A stretch of DNA of 64,000 nucleotides from Richelia sinica FACHB-800 (GTDB lineage: Bacteria > Cyanobacteriota > Cyanobacteriia > Cyanobacteriales > Nostocaceae). Positions 8,828 through 19,451 of the stretch are shown here, one piece after another. Numbering within the stretch: the first letter of the stretch is position 1; every line of letters begins with the position of its first letter. Location: the NCBI RefSeq assembly GCF_014698825.1, contig NZ_JACJTT010000008.1:1-64000 (forward strand). The letters are read 5' to 3'. The position numbers and the translations under genes were made by a program. The notes beneath the pieces were generated by a model. That model was not told the origin of the DNA. It saw only the letters and a list, made by a program, of their open reading frames with translations, and ran no database searches.

Positions 8828-10140
8828 TATTGTTTCACCATTCCTTCATAGCGTTGAGAGATAACGTAGGTTTGAATTTGCCTAGCAGTATCTATCGCTA
8901 CGCCTACTAAAATCAACAATGAGGTAGCACCTAAACCTTGAAATGTTGGTACTCCTAAAGCTCTTTCTACTGCTGTGGGTATAATTGCCACTAACCCTAA
9001 AAAGATTGCCCCTAAGAGAGTCAGTCGATTACTGACGCGCTCTATATACTCACTAGTAGCTTTACCCGGACGAATACCAGGGATACTAGAACCCATTTTC
9101 TTTAAGTTTTGAGCTACATCTATGGGGTTAAGAATTAACGAAGAATAGAAGTAACTGAAGAAAATGATGCTAATCATGTATACCAAGGCATAAACCCAAG
9201 AGCCAGAACCACTGGGACTCAGATAGGTATTCACGATATTTGCCAATTCAGCATTTTTTGTGAAATTAGCAATTAGCAACGGCAAACTGAGAATAGCTGC
9301 CGCAAAAATAATTGGCATTACGCCGCCTTGATTAAGGCGCAAGGGTAAGAAACTGCGTTGTTCAGCTAAAACCCGCCTTCCCACTTGCCTCCGGGCAGAA
9401 ATGATAGGGATACGGCGCATTCCTTCCTGGACAAAGACGATGCCAATAATGGTGGCTATAAAGACTAGTACCAGGACAATGACCCGACCAACTATTTCCC
9501 TTCCACCCACCTGTACCAAGTCGATGGTATCACCCAAGGATTTTGGCAGTGAAGCGACGATGTTGACAAAAATCAACAAAGATGCACCGTTACCAATACC
9601 TCTTTCAGTAATCAGTTCCGATGCCCACATTACGAACATAGAACCGGCAGTGAGAGCGATCGCTGTTTCCGCTACAAACAAAGGTCCTGGATTTAAGGCA
9701 AATTGCTGGAGGAATAAAGCTGAAAACGCCACACTTTGAATAACGGCCCAGCCTACAGACACATAGCGGGTGATTTGGGAAATCTTTCGCCGTCCTGCCT
9801 CACCATCATTTTTCTGTAAATTTTCTAAAGAGGGAATCGCCGCTGTGAGCAATTGGATGATAATAGACGCATTAATATAGGGCAAAATCCCCAAGGCAAA
9901 AACCCCTAAAGTAGAAAGTCCTCGCCCAGAGAAAATATCCAATAAACCGAAAATGGAATTATTGCCCGATATTGCTTCAGCAAACCTAGCTCTATCAATT
10001 CCTGGGACTGGTAAAAAGATACCCAGCCGCACCAGAATTAACATACCGACAGTTACAAGCAGCCTACCTCTCAGTCCAGCTGCTTGCGCCATCTGCATAA
10101 AAGTTTCTTGAGCCGTTGGGGCTTTATCTCGACTGATCAT
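8827..10140 (-). CDS. secY: Protein translocase subunit SecY
   Basis: SecY is the channel of the Sec translocase in the cytoplasmic and thylakoid membranes. The 437-residue protein has about ten hydrophobic membrane spans, the plug-region [11 protein letters not shown], the motif [20 protein letters not shown]-like sequence near residue 65 (here [20 protein letters not shown]), and the cytoplasmic loop RRQVGRR. It is 72 bp after rplO and overlaps adk by one base. Its partners secE and secG lie elsewhere in this window (62195 and 31127). Confidence 0.97.
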   Translation of the reverse strand: MISRDKAPTAQETFMQMAQAAGLRGRLLVTVGMLILVRLGIFLPVPGIDRARFAEAISGNNSIFGLLDIFSGRGLSTLGVFALGILPYINASIIIQLLTAAIPSLENLQKNDGEAGRRKISQITRYVSVGWAVIQSVAFSALFLQQFALNPGPLFVAETAIALTAGSMFVMWASELITERGIGNGASLLIFVNIVASLPKSLGDTIDLVQVGGREIVGRVIVLVLVFIATIIGIVFVQEGMRRIPIISARRQVGRRVLAEQRSFLPLRLNQGGVMPIIFAAAILSLPLLIANFTKNAELANIVNTYLSPSGSGSWVYALVYMISIIFFSYFYSSLILNPIDVAQNLKKMGSSIPGIRPGKATSEYIERVSNRLTLLGAIFLGLVAIIPTAVERALGVPTFQGLGATSLLILVGVAIDTARQIQTYVISQRYEGMVKQ

Positions 10141-10212
10141 AGAGTGATACCTTGATACTGAAGTAAGGCGCTGACAGCGAGTTAGCTAGTATGAAAGTGC
10201 GCCCTTAGAGCT

Positions 10213-10659
10213 TCACACTACGACTTCGCAACTGCCACCAGCAGCTTCGATTTTGCTTTTAGCTCCACTGGTAAAAGCCGCAGCTTGCACCTTTAAGGGA
10301 ACGCTTAACTCTCCATTCCCCAAAATTTTCAATGGGCCTTTAGCAGCAGTCAGAATACCTGCTTCCTGTAAAGAAGCCAAAGTTACTTCTGAGTTAGGAG
10401 GCAAAGAAGCCAGCTTCTCTACATTAATCGTAGTGTAAACTTTACGGTTAACGAGGGGAAAGCCCTTCAGTTTAGGAATACGGCGGTACAAAGGTTGTTG
10501 ACCACCTTCAAATCCAGGGCGGGTACTACTACCAGAGCGTGATTTTTGACCACGCATACCCAAACCCGCACTAGCACCTTGACCCGCAGAAATACCTCTA
10601 CCTACACGGCGGCGGCGTTTTTTGGAGCCTTTTTGTGGCTTAACATCATTGAGTCTCAT
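10213..10659 (-). CDS. rplO: 50S ribosomal protein L15
   Basis: The 148-residue L15 begins [20 protein letters not shown] and has the glycine- and arginine-rich N-terminal extension [20 protein letters not shown] that threads into 23S rRNA. rpmD (L30), which in many bacteria precedes it, is absent, as in other cyanobacteria and plastids. Confidence 0.97.
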   Translation of the reverse strand: MRLNDVKPQKGSKKRRRRVGRGISAGQGASAGLGMRGQKSRSGSSTRPGFEGGQQPLYRRIPKLKGFPLVNRKVYTTINVEKLASLPPNSEVTLASLQEAGILTAAKGPLKILGNGELSVPLKVQAAAFTSGAKSKIEAAGGSCEVVV

Positions 10660-10664
10660 GGGAT

Positions 10665-10745
10665 TTTGGAGTTTAGATTTTCGATTTGGGATTGAGAATC
10701 TCTTTTTGCTTAGGGATGATTAGATCAAAAATCCAATCTCAAAGC
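10665..10745. repeat. AT-rich heptamer-like repeat in rpsE-rplO spacer
   Basis: The spacer is made of GATTTTCGATTTGGGATTGA-like units facing their complement (TCAAAAATCCAATCTCAAAG), so it could form an imperfect hairpin in the transcript. Related blocks occur at 3005-3067, 13410-13465, 16745-16852 and 17725-17818. Confidence 0.65.
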
Positions 10746-10749
10746 ATCA

Positions 10750-11274
10750 CTAAATATAGAGTTTGTCTACGGACACACCCCGATCTTCAGCTACTTCCGC
10801 AAATGTCCGCAGTGTAGATAAAGCATTCACTGCTGCTCTGGCGTTGTTGAGAGGGTTGTTAGAACCCAATTGCTTGGCGAGTACGTTCCGTACTCCTGCC
10901 AGTTCTAAAACAGTCCGGACAGCACCACCTGCAATTACACCTGTACCGGGTGCAGCTGGACGCATAATCACTTTAGCACCACCACCAACACCATCAATAG
11001 GATGGGGGATGGAGTTAGCTTTAGTGATAGGAATATCAATCAGATGCTTTTTCCCGTCAGCTACACCTTTTTTCACTGCACCAATGACATCGGCAGCTTT
11101 ACCAACACCGACACCAACTTGACCTTTCTCGTTACCAACCACCACAATGGCTCGGAAACTGAGTTTTTTACCACCTTTAACTACTTTGCTGACGCGACGG
11201 ATTTGAATTACTCGTTCTTGCCAGTTGGTTTCTTCTTTTTTTGCTCGGCTTGCTTTACGACGACCGCTTACCAT
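10750..11274 (-). CDS. rpsE: 30S ribosomal protein S5
   Basis: S5 lines the mRNA entry channel and affects decoding accuracy. The 174-residue protein has the double-stranded-RNA-binding N-domain ([34 protein letters not shown]) and the C-domain with [17 protein letters not shown] and [11 protein letters not shown]. It is 88 bp after rplR; that spacer contains tandem repeats (11288-11357). Confidence 0.97.
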   Translation of the reverse strand: MVSGRRKASRAKKEETNWQERVIQIRRVSKVVKGGKKLSFRAIVVVGNEKGQVGVGVGKAADVIGAVKKGVADGKKHLIDIPITKANSIPHPIDGVGGGAKVIMRPAAPGTGVIAGGAVRTVLELAGVRNVLAKQLGSNNPLNNARAAVNALSTLRTFAEVAEDRGVSVDKLYI

Positions 11275-11287
11275 AATTTATGCTCTG

Positions 11288-11357
11288 TTGTTAGTTGTCA
11301 GTTGTCATTTGTCAGTTCTGAGTTCTCAGTATTCACTGTTCCCTGTTCCCTGACTCA
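11288..11357. repeat. Short tandem repeat block in rplR-rpsE spacer
   Basis: Units of the type GTTGTCA/TTGTCAG recur, followed by ACTGTTCCCTGTTCCCTGAC. These heptamer-like short tandem repeats are of the STRR kind known from filamentous cyanobacteria and recur in several intergenic spacers of the window. Confidence 0.7.
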
Positions 11358-11362
11358 TGACT

Positions 11363-11725
11363 TTAGAAATCTAAACCAGCTTCCCGTGCGGCTTCAGCCA
11401 GTGCTTGAATGCGACCGTGATAAAGGTTGCCACCGCGATCAAAAACGACTTTGGTAATCCCTTTTTCTAAAGCACGCACAGCAATTAACTTGCCAACTTC
11501 GGCAGAAGCTTCGCAGTTGCTACTCGAAGATAAGGTCGATTTTAAATTTGGTTCTAAGGTCGATGCCGCTACTAAGGTGTGATGCTTAGTATCATCTATC
11601 ACTTGAGCATAGATATGCTCGTTGGAGCGAAATATAGCCAAGCGAGGACGTTCTGGGGAACCGTTTACTTTCCCACGAATGCGCCGATGGCGGCGCTGTT
11701 TAGATTCTCTGCGAGTAAGTTTCAT
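11363..11725 (-). CDS. rplR: 50S ribosomal protein L18
   Basis: L18 binds 5S rRNA in the central protuberance. The 120-residue sequence begins with a basic tail ([20 protein letters not shown]) and contains [20 protein letters not shown] and the C-terminal [24 protein letters not shown]. It is only two bases downstream of rplF, so coupling is likely. Confidence 0.97.
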   Translation of the reverse strand: MKLTRRESKQRRHRRIRGKVNGSPERPRLAIFRSNEHIYAQVIDDTKHHTLVAASTLEPNLKSTLSSSSNCEASAEVGKLIAVRALEKGITKVVFDRGGNLYHGRIQALAEAAREAGLDF

Positions 11726-11727
11726 GT

Positions 11728-12276
11728 TTACTTCTTACCACTCTTACCAGTCTTACCAGCTTTACGTCTGACCACTTCACCTGCATAGCGAATGCCTTTA
11801 CCTTTGTAAGGTTCAGGTGGACGAACGGCGCGAATTTTCGCGGCTGTATTGCCGACTATTTCTTTGTCGTAGCCACTGACGATGACGTTAGTGTTATTTT
11901 CAACGGCGAATTGAATACCATCGGGGGGCGCAATGTGTACTTGATGGCTAAAACCCATGTTGAGGACGAGGGTGCCGCCTTGTACTTGGGCCCGATAACC
12001 TACACCTTGAATTTCTAACCGACGTTGAAAACCTTGGGAAACTCCCTCCACCATATTGGCGACAAGGGTACGGCTTAAGCCGTGCAGTTGCCTGGAGGGA
12101 CGGGTATCATCACGACGAGTGACGAGTAATGTATCCCCCTCCTGAGTAACAATGACGTTGGTGGGTAGTTCGCGAGCTAGTTCGCCTTTGGGGCCTTTCA
12201 CTGCGACGTTGGTGCCATCAATGGTCACTTGTACTTTGGCGGGAATAGTAATTGGACGTTTACCAATACGAGACAT
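11728..12276 (-). CDS. rplF: 50S ribosomal protein L6
   Basis: L6 lies near the factor-binding site of the large subunit. The 182 residues contain [20 protein letters not shown] at the start and the second-domain signature [21 protein letters not shown] near the end. It follows rpsH after 125 bp, in which a small dispersed repeat and a tandem repeat sit (12294-12382). Confidence 0.97.
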   Translation of the reverse strand: MSRIGKRPITIPAKVQVTIDGTNVAVKGPKGELARELPTNVIVTQEGDTLLVTRRDDTRPSRQLHGLSRTLVANMVEGVSQGFQRRLEIQGVGYRAQVQGGTLVLNMGFSHQVHIAPPDGIQFAVENNTNVIVSGYDKEIVGNTAAKIRAVRPPEPYKGKGIRYAGEVVRRKAGKTGKSGKK

Positions 12277-12293
12277 GAATCTTTGTCCTTTGT

Positions 12294-12382
12294 CAGTTGC
12301 GAGTTATGAGTTATGAGTTACGAGTTTTGGTGAAGTTCACCGGAAAATTCTGATGGCGTAGTGTGGCACTAGCCATACTCCT
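12294..12382. repeat. Tandem octamer block plus small dispersed repeat
   Basis: At 12294-12325 the octamer GAGTTATG repeats about three times. At 12353-12382 the sequence GATGGCGTAGTGTGGCACTA then GCCATACTCC is a member of the SDR-like family. Both lie between rpsH and rplF, inside an otherwise conserved operon. Confidence 0.65.
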
Positions 12383-12401
12383 TAACTCCTCAACTCCTTT
12401 C

Positions 12402-12803
12402 TTACCAAACGTAGCAAAGCACTTCACCGCCTACATTCTGGCGACGGGCTTCGCGGTCTGTCATAATTCCACTCGATGTAGAAATAATCGCGATGCCAAT
12501 GCCACCAAGGACTCTTGGTAATTCTTTGCGGTTAGAGTAAACTCGTAAACCTGGCTTACTTACCCGTTTGAGTGCAGTAATTAAAGGTTGACGATTTTTA
12601 CCTTTGTACTTCAAAGAAATTACTAGATTGCGCTTAATACCTTCGCCTACTTCTTGATATTCAGCGATAAAGCCTTCCTCTTGTAGCACTTTGGCAATAC
12701 TACGGGTCATCTTTGTGGCTGGCACTTGTGTTGTTTGATGCCTTGCCAAGTTGGCATTGCGGATGCGCGTCAGCATATCTGCAATTGTGTCGTTAGCCGC
12801 CAT
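12402..12803 (-). CDS. rpsH: 30S ribosomal protein S8
   Basis: The 133-residue S8 begins with [20 protein letters not shown] and ends with the signature [21 protein letters not shown]. It binds 16S rRNA early in assembly; in other bacteria it represses the spc operon. rpsN (S14), normally between rplE and rpsH, is absent; rplE ends 20 bp upstream. Confidence 0.97.
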   Translation of the reverse strand: MAANDTIADMLTRIRNANLARHQTTQVPATKMTRSIAKVLQEEGFIAEYQEVGEGIKRNLVISLKYKGKNRQPLITALKRVSKPGLRVYSNRKELPRVLGGIGIAIISTSSGIMTDREARRQNVGGEVLCYVW

Positions 12804-12823
12804 CTTTTCCTCTTTAGATGAAC

Positions 12824-13372
12824 TTATTGATCGCGAAAGGGCATTCCCATTTCCTTAAGTAAGGCCCGGCCCTCTTCGTCGGTTTTAGCTGTAGTGATAA
12901 TAGAAATATCTAAACCACGGATTTGATCGATGCTGTCGTATTCGACTTCTGGGAAGATTAACTGTTCGCGTACACCCAGGGTATAGTTACCACGACCGTC
13001 GAAACTTTTAGGACTAACACCACGAAAGTCACGAATTCTGGGTAAAGAGAGGTTAATCAAGCGATCTAGAAAGGCATACATCCGTTCACCTCTCAAGGTC
13101 ACCATGATACCTACAGGCATCCCTTGCCGAATTTTGAAGCCAGCGATCGCTTTTTTTGCCCGTGTCACTACTGGCTTTTGACCAGTGATTAAAGCAATTT
13201 CGCTAATGGAAGCTTCCAATGCTTTAGCGTTTTGTGCTGCTTCGCCCAAGCCCCGGTTAACAGTTACTTTCAATACCTTGGGTACTTGATGTACGTTGGT
13301 GTATTGAAACTGTTGGGTTAATTTGGGAACGATTGTCTCTTGATATAGAGTTTTGAGTTTTGCTGTTGCCAT
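12824..13372 (-). CDS. rplE: 50S ribosomal protein L5
   Basis: L5 binds 5S rRNA and contacts P-site tRNA. The 182-residue sequence shows [42 protein letters not shown] and the [20 protein letters not shown] block, all typical. It is separated from rplX by 105 bp containing an AT-rich repeat. Confidence 0.97.
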   Translation of the reverse strand: MATAKLKTLYQETIVPKLTQQFQYTNVHQVPKVLKVTVNRGLGEAAQNAKALEASISEIALITGQKPVVTRAKKAIAGFKIRQGMPVGIMVTLRGERMYAFLDRLINLSLPRIRDFRGVSPKSFDGRGNYTLGVREQLIFPEVEYDSIDQIRGLDISIITTAKTDEEGRALLKEMGMPFRDQ

Positions 13373-13409
13373 AGTTTTTGTCCTGATTTCCCTGGGCTTG
13401 GTCAGGGAT

Positions 13410-13465
13410 GCTTAGATTTTGGATTTTAGATTTTGGATTTAAGGGTGTTAAATCTAAAATCTCAC
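13410..13465. repeat. AT-rich heptamer repeat in rplX-rplE spacer
   Basis: Units ATTTTGG and ATTTTAG alternate (TTAGATTTTGGATTTTAGAT) and are followed by a reverse-complement half (AAATCTAAAATC), so the transcript could fold. Confidence 0.7.
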
Positions 13466-13477
13466 CTTTTATACAGG

Positions 13478-13825
13478 TTATTTATCCAGGATTTCACCAG
13501 TTTTCTTCAGCATCCTCACTTTCTTGCCTTCCGCAGTGAAAGTGTAACAAACGCGGCTAGCCACGTTTTGCTTGGTGGAATAGAGCATCACATTGGAACT
13601 ATGAATTGGATACTCTCTGGTGATAATTTGGCCTGATTCCCCTTCTTGTTGGGGTTTCACATGCTTGGTCTTGATGTTGACACCTTTAACAATGACTTGG
13701 CTGTCTTGGGGTAAGGCTTTAATTACTTCCCCTACTTTACCTTTATCTTTGCCAGCAATTACTTGCACTGTGTCGCCAGTTTTGACGTGCATTTTATGAA
13801 ATTTGGGCTGCTGTTTTTTAGTCAT
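13478..13825 (-). CDS. rplX: 50S ribosomal protein L24
   Basis: The 115-residue L24 has the KOW motif at [20 protein letters not shown] (about residues 15-34), which nucleates 23S rRNA folding. Its ATG overlaps the rplN stop by one base (TAATG). Confidence 0.97.
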   Translation of the reverse strand: MTKKQQPKFHKMHVKTGDTVQVIAGKDKGKVGEVIKALPQDSQVIVKGVNIKTKHVKPQQEGESGQIITREYPIHSSNVMLYSTKQNVASRVCYTFTAEGKKVRMLKKTGEILDK

Positions 13826-14193
13826 TACAGCACCTCCGGCGCAAGCGAAACGATTTTGGTGAAGTTTTTATCACGTAATTCCCGTGCTACAGGGCCAAAT
13901 ACCCGTGTACCTTTAGGATTCCCGTCTTTGTTGATAATCACAGCGGCATTATCATCAAAGCGAATGCTCATACCGCTATCTCGCTTCATGCCTTTGCGAG
14001 TACGAACAATAACTGCTTCCACCACATCGGACTTTTTCACAGCCATGTTAGGTGTAGCATCTTTGACAACAGCGATGATTCTGTCACCAATGTTGCCATA
14101 ACGGCGGTTCCCGGCTCCTAACACGCGAATGCACATGAGTTTGCGGGCACCACTGTTATCTGCGACATTCAGATAAGTTTGGGGTTGAATCAC
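13825..14193 (-). CDS. rplN: 50S ribosomal protein L14
   Basis: The 122-residue L14 begins [20 protein letters not shown] and includes [21 protein letters not shown] and [18 protein letters not shown], standard family blocks. It lies at the subunit interface of the ribosome. Spacing to rpsQ is 43 bp. Confidence 0.97.
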   Translation of the reverse strand: MIQPQTYLNVADNSGARKLMCIRVLGAGNRRYGNIGDRIIAVVKDATPNMAVKKSDVVEAVIVRTRKGMKRDSGMSIRFDDNAAVIINKDGNPKGTRVFGPVARELRDKNFTKIVSLAPEVL

Positions 14194-14236
14194 AATTAAT
14201 CTCCCTAGTGGAAGTTGTTAAGTTGATAACAACTGA

Positions 14237-14488
14237 TTATTTTGTAGCTTTGGTAGTGAGGATTTCTGTGACTTGCCAACGCTTGGTTTTGCTCAGGGGT
14301 CTGGTTTCCTGAATGCGAACGCGATCGCCCACTTTGCATTGATTTTCTTCATCGTGAGCTTTATAGCGCCGGGTTTTCACTACAATTTTGCCGTACTTGG
14401 GGTGAGGAGCGCGGTTTTCAACAGCGACTACCACTGTTTTTTGCATTTTGTCGCTCACTACCAAGCCAACTCGTTCTTTGACTGCCAT
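14237..14488 (-). CDS. rpsQ: 30S ribosomal protein S17
   Basis: This 83-residue OB-fold protein contains [20 protein letters not shown] and the C-terminal [20 protein letters not shown] signature. It follows rpmC by 12 bp. Confidence 0.97.
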   Translation of the reverse strand: MAVKERVGLVVSDKMQKTVVVAVENRAPHPKYGKIVVKTRRYKAHDEENQCKVGDRVRIQETRPLSKTKRWQVTEILTTKATK

Positions 14489-14500
14489 AATCTTCTACTC

Positions 14501-14719
14501 TTACTCCTGACCCGATTTTGCTGCCCGTTGACGTTCTGCCTCTACCGTCAGCAATTGGGCTAGGCGATGGCGGGCGTGTCTAAACTGGTGGGGTTTTTCT
14601 AATTGTCGAGTAGCTTTTTGCAAGCGTAGCTGAAACAGTTGTTTTTTAACAGCGACAATTTCCTCAGCCAGTTTCTCGTCACTTAATTCTCTAGCTTCTG
14701 AAATTTTGGGAAGAGGCAT
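14501..14719 (-). CDS. rpmC: 50S ribosomal protein L29
   Basis: The 72-residue, largely helical L29 sits beside the exit tunnel. SDEKLAEEIVAVKKQLFQLR and the FRHARHRLAQLLTV segment match the family. Three bases separate it from rplP upstream. Confidence 0.95.
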   Translation of the reverse strand: MPLPKISEARELSDEKLAEEIVAVKKQLFQLRLQKATRQLEKPHQFRHARHRLAQLLTVEAERQRAAKSGQE

Positions 14720-14722
14720 GAC

Positions 14723-15148
14723 CTACTCCTGCTCCTGTGGTTGAGAGCGCACAATAAACTTAGTCTTAATGGGTAATTTGTAAGCAGCCAAGCGCATAGC
14801 TTCGCGGGCTACTTCTTCGGAAACACCAGCGATTTCAAACAAAATCCGACCTGGCTTAACGACAGCTACCCAAAATTCTGGGTTACCTTTACCGGAACCC
14901 ATCCGGGTTTCCGCAGGACGCATGGTTACGGGCTTGTCAGGGAAAATCCGAATCCAGATTTTACCACCCCGACGGATGTAACGAGTCATGGCCCGACGAG
15001 AAGCTTCGATTTGGCGGGAAGTAATCCACGCTGGTTCTTGGGCTTGGAGAGCAAAATCCCCAAAATTGAGGGAACTGCCACGGTGTGATAGACCCTCCAT
15101 ACGTCCGCGTTGCTGTTTGCGGAATTTCGTTCTTCTAGGACTTAACAT
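14723..15148 (-). CDS. rplP: 50S ribosomal protein L16
   Basis: L16 organises the A-site region of the large subunit. The 141-residue sequence begins [20 protein letters not shown] and has [17 protein letters not shown] and the [20 protein letters not shown] block. It lies 30 bp after rpsC. Confidence 0.97.
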   Translation of the reverse strand: MLSPRRTKFRKQQRGRMEGLSHRGSSLNFGDFALQAQEPAWITSRQIEASRRAMTRYIRRGGKIWIRIFPDKPVTMRPAETRMGSGKGNPEFWVAVVKPGRILFEIAGVSEEVAREAMRLAAYKLPIKTKFIVRSQPQEQE

Positions 15149-15178
15149 GGGTTTGCTAACTGGTAATTAATTGGCTGA

Positions 15179-15934
15179 TTACCCTTCATTAGAGCGGTCT
15201 TCAAACTGCTGACGACGGCGTTGTTGTTGACGACGACGAGGCTCACGCTCCCGGGTAGCAGGTTGGGCTGGGGCTTCTTCTTGTCCAGGGATAATTTCAC
15301 CCTTGAATACCCAAACCTTGATGCCAAGAATCCCGTAAACGGTTTTAGCGGTGCAGTAAGAATAATCAATGTCTGCCCGTAAGGTATGTAGAGGTACACG
15401 TCCTTCACGAGTCCACTCTGTCCGGGCAATTTCTGCACCGTTGAGGCGACCGCTAACTTGCACTTTAATACCTTGTACACCTGCTCGTTGAGCGCGTTGA
15501 ATTGCTTGACGCACTACACGTCGGAAGGAAACCCGCCGTTCCAATTGTTGAGCAATATATTCTGCAATCAAATAAGCGTCAGCATCAACTCGTTGAACTT
15601 CAACTACGTTAATACGGATTTGTCTGCCACTGCCTAGGAGGTCTTGGAGTCCGGTACGTAGAGATTCAATTCCTTGTCCACCACGACCTACGACTACACC
15701 AGGTCTGGCGGTACGTACTTCTAGGTCGATTTGGTCGGCTTTGCGCTCGATTCTGACTTCGGAGATACCAGCGTTATTTTGAGCGTATCTACCTAGCTTT
15801 TGCTCAATATATTGACGGAGTTTATGGTCTTCTTGTAGCAGTTCTGGATAACGCTCAGGGTCTGCAAACCAACGGGATTGGTGTTCTTGAGTTATACCCA
15901 GACGAAAACCGACTGGATGAATTTTCTGTCCCAC
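15179..15934 (-). CDS. rpsC: 30S ribosomal protein S3
   Basis: S3 forms part of the mRNA entry channel. It starts with GTG at 15934 ([20 protein letters not shown]). The KH domain (about residues 38-110, with [14 protein letters not shown]) and the C-terminal S3 domain (about 120-210, [20 protein letters not shown]) are intact. The 251-residue length is longer than the E. coli protein because of a low-complexity, Arg/Gln-rich tail from about residue 222. Confidence 0.97.
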   Translation of the reverse strand: MGQKIHPVGFRLGITQEHQSRWFADPERYPELLQEDHKLRQYIEQKLGRYAQNNAGISEVRIERKADQIDLEVRTARPGVVVGRGGQGIESLRTGLQDLLGSGRQIRINVVEVQRVDADAYLIAEYIAQQLERRVSFRRVVRQAIQRAQRAGVQGIKVQVSGRLNGAEIARTEWTREGRVPLHTLRADIDYSYCTAKTVYGILGIKVWVFKGEIIPGQEEAPAQPATREREPRRRQQQRRRQQFEDRSNEG

Positions 15935-15989
15935 AAATGCTTCCTCTAAAATTTCTTACTGTACGCAATTATTTTGTCTCACTTGTTGC

Positions 15990-16346
15990 TTACTTGGCAG
16001 CACCAGCAGCGACGGCAACAGTGATGTGACATGTTGGTTTGCGGATTTGGTAAGCTCGGCCTTGTGCTCTGGGTTGGAACCGTTTGAGTACAGGGCCTTG
16101 ATCAGCATAGGCTTGGGTAATGACTAAATCAGCCCGGTCTAAGCCAGCATTATGCTCGGCGTTAGCAGCTGCGCTTCTGAGAACCTTTAATACTGGGTCA
16201 CAGGCACGGTAGGGCATAAATTCGAGGATAATCAGGGCTTCCCGATAGGAACGTCCCCGAATTTGATCTAGTACGCGACGCACTTTAAAGGGAGAAATGC
16301 GTATATAACGGGCGATCGCTTTAACTTCAGTAGTGTCAGTTGCCAT
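15990..16346 (-). CDS. rplV: 50S ribosomal protein L22
   Basis: L22 lines the exit tunnel. I choose the ATG at 16346 ([18 protein letters not shown], 118 residues) because a GGAG ribosome-binding site lies six bases upstream and this matches homologue length; the frame remains open to an ATG at 16367 that would add seven residues. The block [20 protein letters not shown] and the C-terminal [17 protein letters not shown] are typical. Confidence 0.95.
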   Translation of the reverse strand: MATDTTEVKAIARYIRISPFKVRRVLDQIRGRSYREALIILEFMPYRACDPVLKVLRSAAANAEHNAGLDRADLVITQAYADQGPVLKRFQPRAQGRAYQIRKPTCHITVAVAAGAAK

Positions 16347-16461
16347 AATAGTCTCCATTTTGGCCATTAAATTTAAAAATTAGTCCTTAAAAATTAAAAA
16401 TGAACGACTGTTTTTTCTTTAATTTTTAATTTTTAATTTTTAATTTTTAACTTCTTAATGG

Positions 16462-16740
16462 CTATCTCCCTGCTTTTTTATCACTTTTTCCATGGCCTCT
16501 GTAGGTACGGGTGGGAGCGAATTCACCCAACTTATGACCTACCATTTGCTCATTTACAAATACAGGAACATGTTGTCTGCCATTATGGACAGCGATGGTG
16601 TGACCTACCATCAAAGGTAGAATTGTTGAAGCTCTTGACCAAGTTTTGACAACTTGCTTTTCGTTTTTAGCATTCAACTTTTCGATTTTTTTCAGCAGAT
16701 GGTCAGCTACAAAAGGACCTTTTTTTAATGAACGACCCAT
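16462..16740 (-). CDS. rpsS: 30S ribosomal protein S19
   Basis: S19 in the head of the small subunit contacts S13. The chosen start is the ATG at 16740, giving [20 protein letters not shown] and 92 residues, the family length; ten more upstream codons are open but lie in an AT-rich repeat. The signature [20 protein letters not shown] is present. Confidence 0.96.
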   Translation of the reverse strand: MGRSLKKGPFVADHLLKKIEKLNAKNEKQVVKTWSRASTILPLMVGHTIAVHNGRQHVPVFVNEQMVGHKLGEFAPTRTYRGHGKSDKKAGR

Positions 16741-16744
16741 AGTT

Positions 16745-16852
16745 TCGATTTTGGATTTTGGATTTACCAATTTTTGGATTTTGGATTTTGGATTTGACGG
16801 CTAAAAATTAATCACCCCAAATCTAAAATCCGCCATCTAAAATCTAAAATTC
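16745..16852. repeat. AT-rich heptamer repeat in rplB-rpsS spacer
   Basis: GATTTTGGATTTTGGATTT occurs twice and faces the complementary CAAATCTAAAATCC and AAATCTAAAATTC arms downstream. The block almost fills the spacer between rplB and rpsS. Confidence 0.7.
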
Positions 16853-17715
16853 TAGGACTGGCGACCGCCACGACCACGTTTAGAAGCTTTACGACGACGA
16901 CGTACAATCAACTTACTGCTAGGTTTCTTGGGTTTGCGTGTCTTGGCTCCTAAAGCAGGTTTACCCCAAGGTGTAACAGGCCCTGATCTACCGATGGGCG
17001 CTCTACCCTCACCACCACCATGTGGGTGGTCTACTGGGTTCATAACACTACCTCTCACCTTAGGACGGCGACCCTTCCAGCGATTTCTTCCTGCTTTACC
17101 TGCGCTTAGGTTTCTCACATCGGTGTTACCGACTTGGCCAATGGTGGCGTAGCACTCGCGGCGAATCAACCGTACTTCACCAGAAGGCAACTTCAATGTT
17201 ACATAATTACCTTCTTTAGCCACTACTTGGGCTGTTGCACCGGCAGCACGGACGATTTGACCACCTTTGCCAGGAGTCAATTCGACGTTGTGAACACTAG
17301 TACCTAAGGGAATATTAGATAAAGGCAGGGCATTACCATCTTCTATAGGAGCATCTGGCCCAGCAATTACTGTTCTACCTACGGTTAAACCGTTGGGTTG
17401 AAGAATATACCGTTTTTCGCCATCTTGATAGTACAAGAGGGCAATCCGAGCGTTACGGTTCGGATCATATTCAATAGCTGCGACTTTTGCGGGAATATTC
17501 CGCTTATCTCTTTTAAAGTCGATAATTCGGTAAAGTTTTTTATGTCCGCCACCCCGACGACGGCTGGTTATCCGCCCTTGATTGTTCCGACCTTTGGCAC
17601 GGTGTACTGACGTAGTCAGTGACTTTTCCGGCTCTGTTTTAGTAATTTCGGCGAAGTCGGAGATTGTTACTTGGCGAGTACTGGGGGTATAAGGGCGATA
17701 AGAACGAGTACCCAT
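16852..17715 (-). CDS. rplB: 50S ribosomal protein L2
   Basis: L2 supports the peptidyl-transferase centre. The 287 residues include [18 protein letters not shown], the [20 protein letters not shown] block and [16 protein letters not shown] with the conserved histidine implicated near the active centre. The C-terminus is strongly basic. Confidence 0.98.
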   Translation of the reverse strand: MGTRSYRPYTPSTRQVTISDFAEITKTEPEKSLTTSVHRAKGRNNQGRITSRRRGGGHKKLYRIIDFKRDKRNIPAKVAAIEYDPNRNARIALLYYQDGEKRYILQPNGLTVGRTVIAGPDAPIEDGNALPLSNIPLGTSVHNVELTPGKGGQIVRAAGATAQVVAKEGNYVTLKLPSGEVRLIRRECYATIGQVGNTDVRNLSAGKAGRNRWKGRRPKVRGSVMNPVDHPHGGGEGRAPIGRSGPVTPWGKPALGAKTRKPKKPSSKLIVRRRRKASKRGRGGRQS

Positions 17716-17724
17716 AAACGATTT

Positions 17725-17818
17725 TGGAGTTTGATTTTCGATTTTTGCTTGAGAAGTTGTGATGTGGGATTTTCGATTTGTAATTGTTGGTCAAATCTCC
17801 AATCTCAAATCTCAAATT
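17725..17818. repeat. AT-rich repeat in rplW-rplB spacer
   Basis: GATTTTGGAGTTTGATTTTC, later GGGATTTTCGATTTGTAATT, then the near-complementary CAAATCTCCAATCTCAAATC. Same family as the blocks in neighbouring ribosomal spacers. Confidence 0.6.
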
Positions 17819-18133
17819 CTACACGTCTGGGAAGAGGACTTTTCTAATTTTGTCTTCGTCTCCAGTCGCAACTGTGACAATAGCTTTTTTGTATTGGGGT
17901 TTAAAGCCGATGAATCTACCTACACGACGCTTTTTGCGGGGTGGTAAGGTAGTGTTGACTTTAACAACCTTAACTGCAAACAAGTCTTCTATTGCTGCTT
18001 TAATTTCTGTTTTAGTAGCTTTAGGAGTTACTTCAAAGGTGTATTTGTTTTGCTCCATCAGCATGGTCGCTTTTTCAGTGACAATGGGGCGACGCACTAA
18101 ATCTGGCAGGTTGCGGGGGTCAAATTTAGCCAC
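17819..18133 (-). CDS. rplW: 50S ribosomal protein L23
   Basis: L23 is at the tunnel exit and docks trigger factor and SRP. The 104-residue protein contains [37 protein letters not shown] and the basic [20 protein letters not shown] loop. Its start overlaps the rplD end by eight bases. Confidence 0.97.
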   Translation of the reverse strand: MAKFDPRNLPDLVRRPIVTEKATMLMEQNKYTFEVTPKATKTEIKAAIEDLFAVKVVKVNTTLPPRKKRRVGRFIGFKPQYKKAIVTVATGDEDKIRKVLFPDV

Positions 18134-18758
18134 TGTAGACCTCCTGAATTTTTTCTAAGGCTGATGCGGTGACTACGATTTTGTCAGCGTGTAACAAGTC
18201 GTAGACGTTTAATTGGTCTGCGGCAATCAATTTTACGTTCTCGATGTTCCGCGCTGATAGCTGAACGGTTTCAGGAATTTCTGCCAGAATCAACAGTGAC
18301 TTTTGATCTGGTGCAGCACCCCAACGGGCTAATGCTGCTACTAATTCCTTGGTTTTGGGACGTTGTAGTTCGTTGCTAAATTCTTCAACAACAATTAAGT
18401 CTTCAGCACGACTGGCAAAAGCTGTCCGCAAAGCTAACCGCCGTTCTTTGCGGTTCATTTTCAAGTCGAATTCTCTGGGTTTTGGTCCAAAGATGACACC
18501 ACCACCACGCCACAGGGGTGAACGGATAGAACCTGCACGAGCACGGCCTGTTCCTTTTTGTCTCCAAGGTTTGCGTCCACCACCACGTACTTCTGCACGG
18601 GTTTTGGTGCTGGCTGTGCCTTGACGAGCGTTGGTCATTTGTCTAACGAGGGCGCGGTGAACGACATGCGCCGCCGTTTCTTCTTTGGCAACACGCAACT
18701 CGAACGATTGTTGTCCGACTTGCTCTCCTTGCCAATTTTTAACTACAGTTTCAACCAT
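18126..18758 (-). CDS. rplD: 50S ribosomal protein L4
   Basis: L4 extends a loop into the exit tunnel. The loop block [20 protein letters not shown] and [20 protein letters not shown] are clear within the 210 residues. In Gammaproteobacteria L4 represses its own operon; whether this holds here is unknown. It follows rplC after 54 bp. Confidence 0.97.
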   Translation of the reverse strand: MVETVVKNWQGEQVGQQSFELRVAKEETAAHVVHRALVRQMTNARQGTASTKTRAEVRGGGRKPWRQKGTGRARAGSIRSPLWRGGGVIFGPKPREFDLKMNRKERRLALRTAFASRAEDLIVVEEFSNELQRPKTKELVAALARWGAAPDQKSLLILAEIPETVQLSARNIENVKLIAADQLNVYDLLHADKIVVTASALEKIQEVYSG

Positions 18759-18812
18759 GTTGCATTTGTCCTTTGTTCAGTTGTCTGTTGAGCTAACAGC
18801 TAACAACTAAAA

Positions 18813-19451
18813 CTATTTACTACCAACTGTCTTAGCGGGTACAACGTTAACTAAGGCTCCTGGTTTGCCAGGAATAGCACCTTTAATCAGCAGTAAGTTG
18901 CGTTCTGCATCTACTCTGACTACGGTGAGTTTGCTAATGGTCACACGAGTACCACCCAAGCGTCCTGCCATCCGCTTACCGGGATAAACACGTCCAGGGG
19001 TTGTACCTGCACCAATGGAACCAGGTGCTCTATGGTTTTTAGAACCGTGGGACATTGGCCCGCGACCGAAGTTGTTACGCTTTTGGTTGCCTGCAAAACC
19101 ACGACCAATACTTGTACCGATGACATCTACAATTTGTCCAGCACTAAAAATATCGGCCTTAATTTGCTGACCTAATGTATATTCACCTGCATTGTCAATG
19201 CGATACTCATTCAAGTGGCGCAGTGCCGGTGCAGATGATTTAGCTAAATGACCTAATAAGGGTTTGTTCAATGCCTTGGGCTTGACTTCGCCATAGCCCA
19301 CTTGAATGGCAGAATAACCGTCGGTCTGTTGTGTTTTAACTTGTGTAACAGTGCATGGCCCGGCTTGAATTACGGTGACAGGAATAGCTACTCCTGCTTC
19401 GTCGAAGATTTGGGTCATGCCCAGCTTGGTGCCGAGAATACCTACAGACAC
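18813..19451 (-). CDS. rplC: 50S ribosomal protein L3
   Basis: L3 is an early assembly protein of the large subunit and is the first gene of the cluster here. It starts with GTG at 19451 ([20 protein letters not shown]) and shows the family signature [20 protein letters not shown] and [20 protein letters not shown]. Length 212 is normal. rpsJ, which begins the S10 operon in many bacteria, is absent upstream. Confidence 0.97.
   Translation of the reverse strand: MSVGILGTKLGMTQIFDEAGVAIPVTVIQAGPCTVTQVKTQQTDGYSAIQVGYGEVKPKALNKPLLGHLAKSSAPALRHLNEYRIDNAGEYTLGQQIKADIFSAGQIVDVIGTSIGRGFAGNQKRNNFGRGPMSHGSKNHRAPGSIGAGTTPGRVYPGKRMAGRLGGTRVTISKLTVVRVDAERNLLLIKGAIPGKPGALVNVVPAKTVGSK

Noticed and set aside
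9401-9739. Plus-strand open frame inside secY
   Set aside because: Low-complexity shadow of secY codons in the antisense frame.
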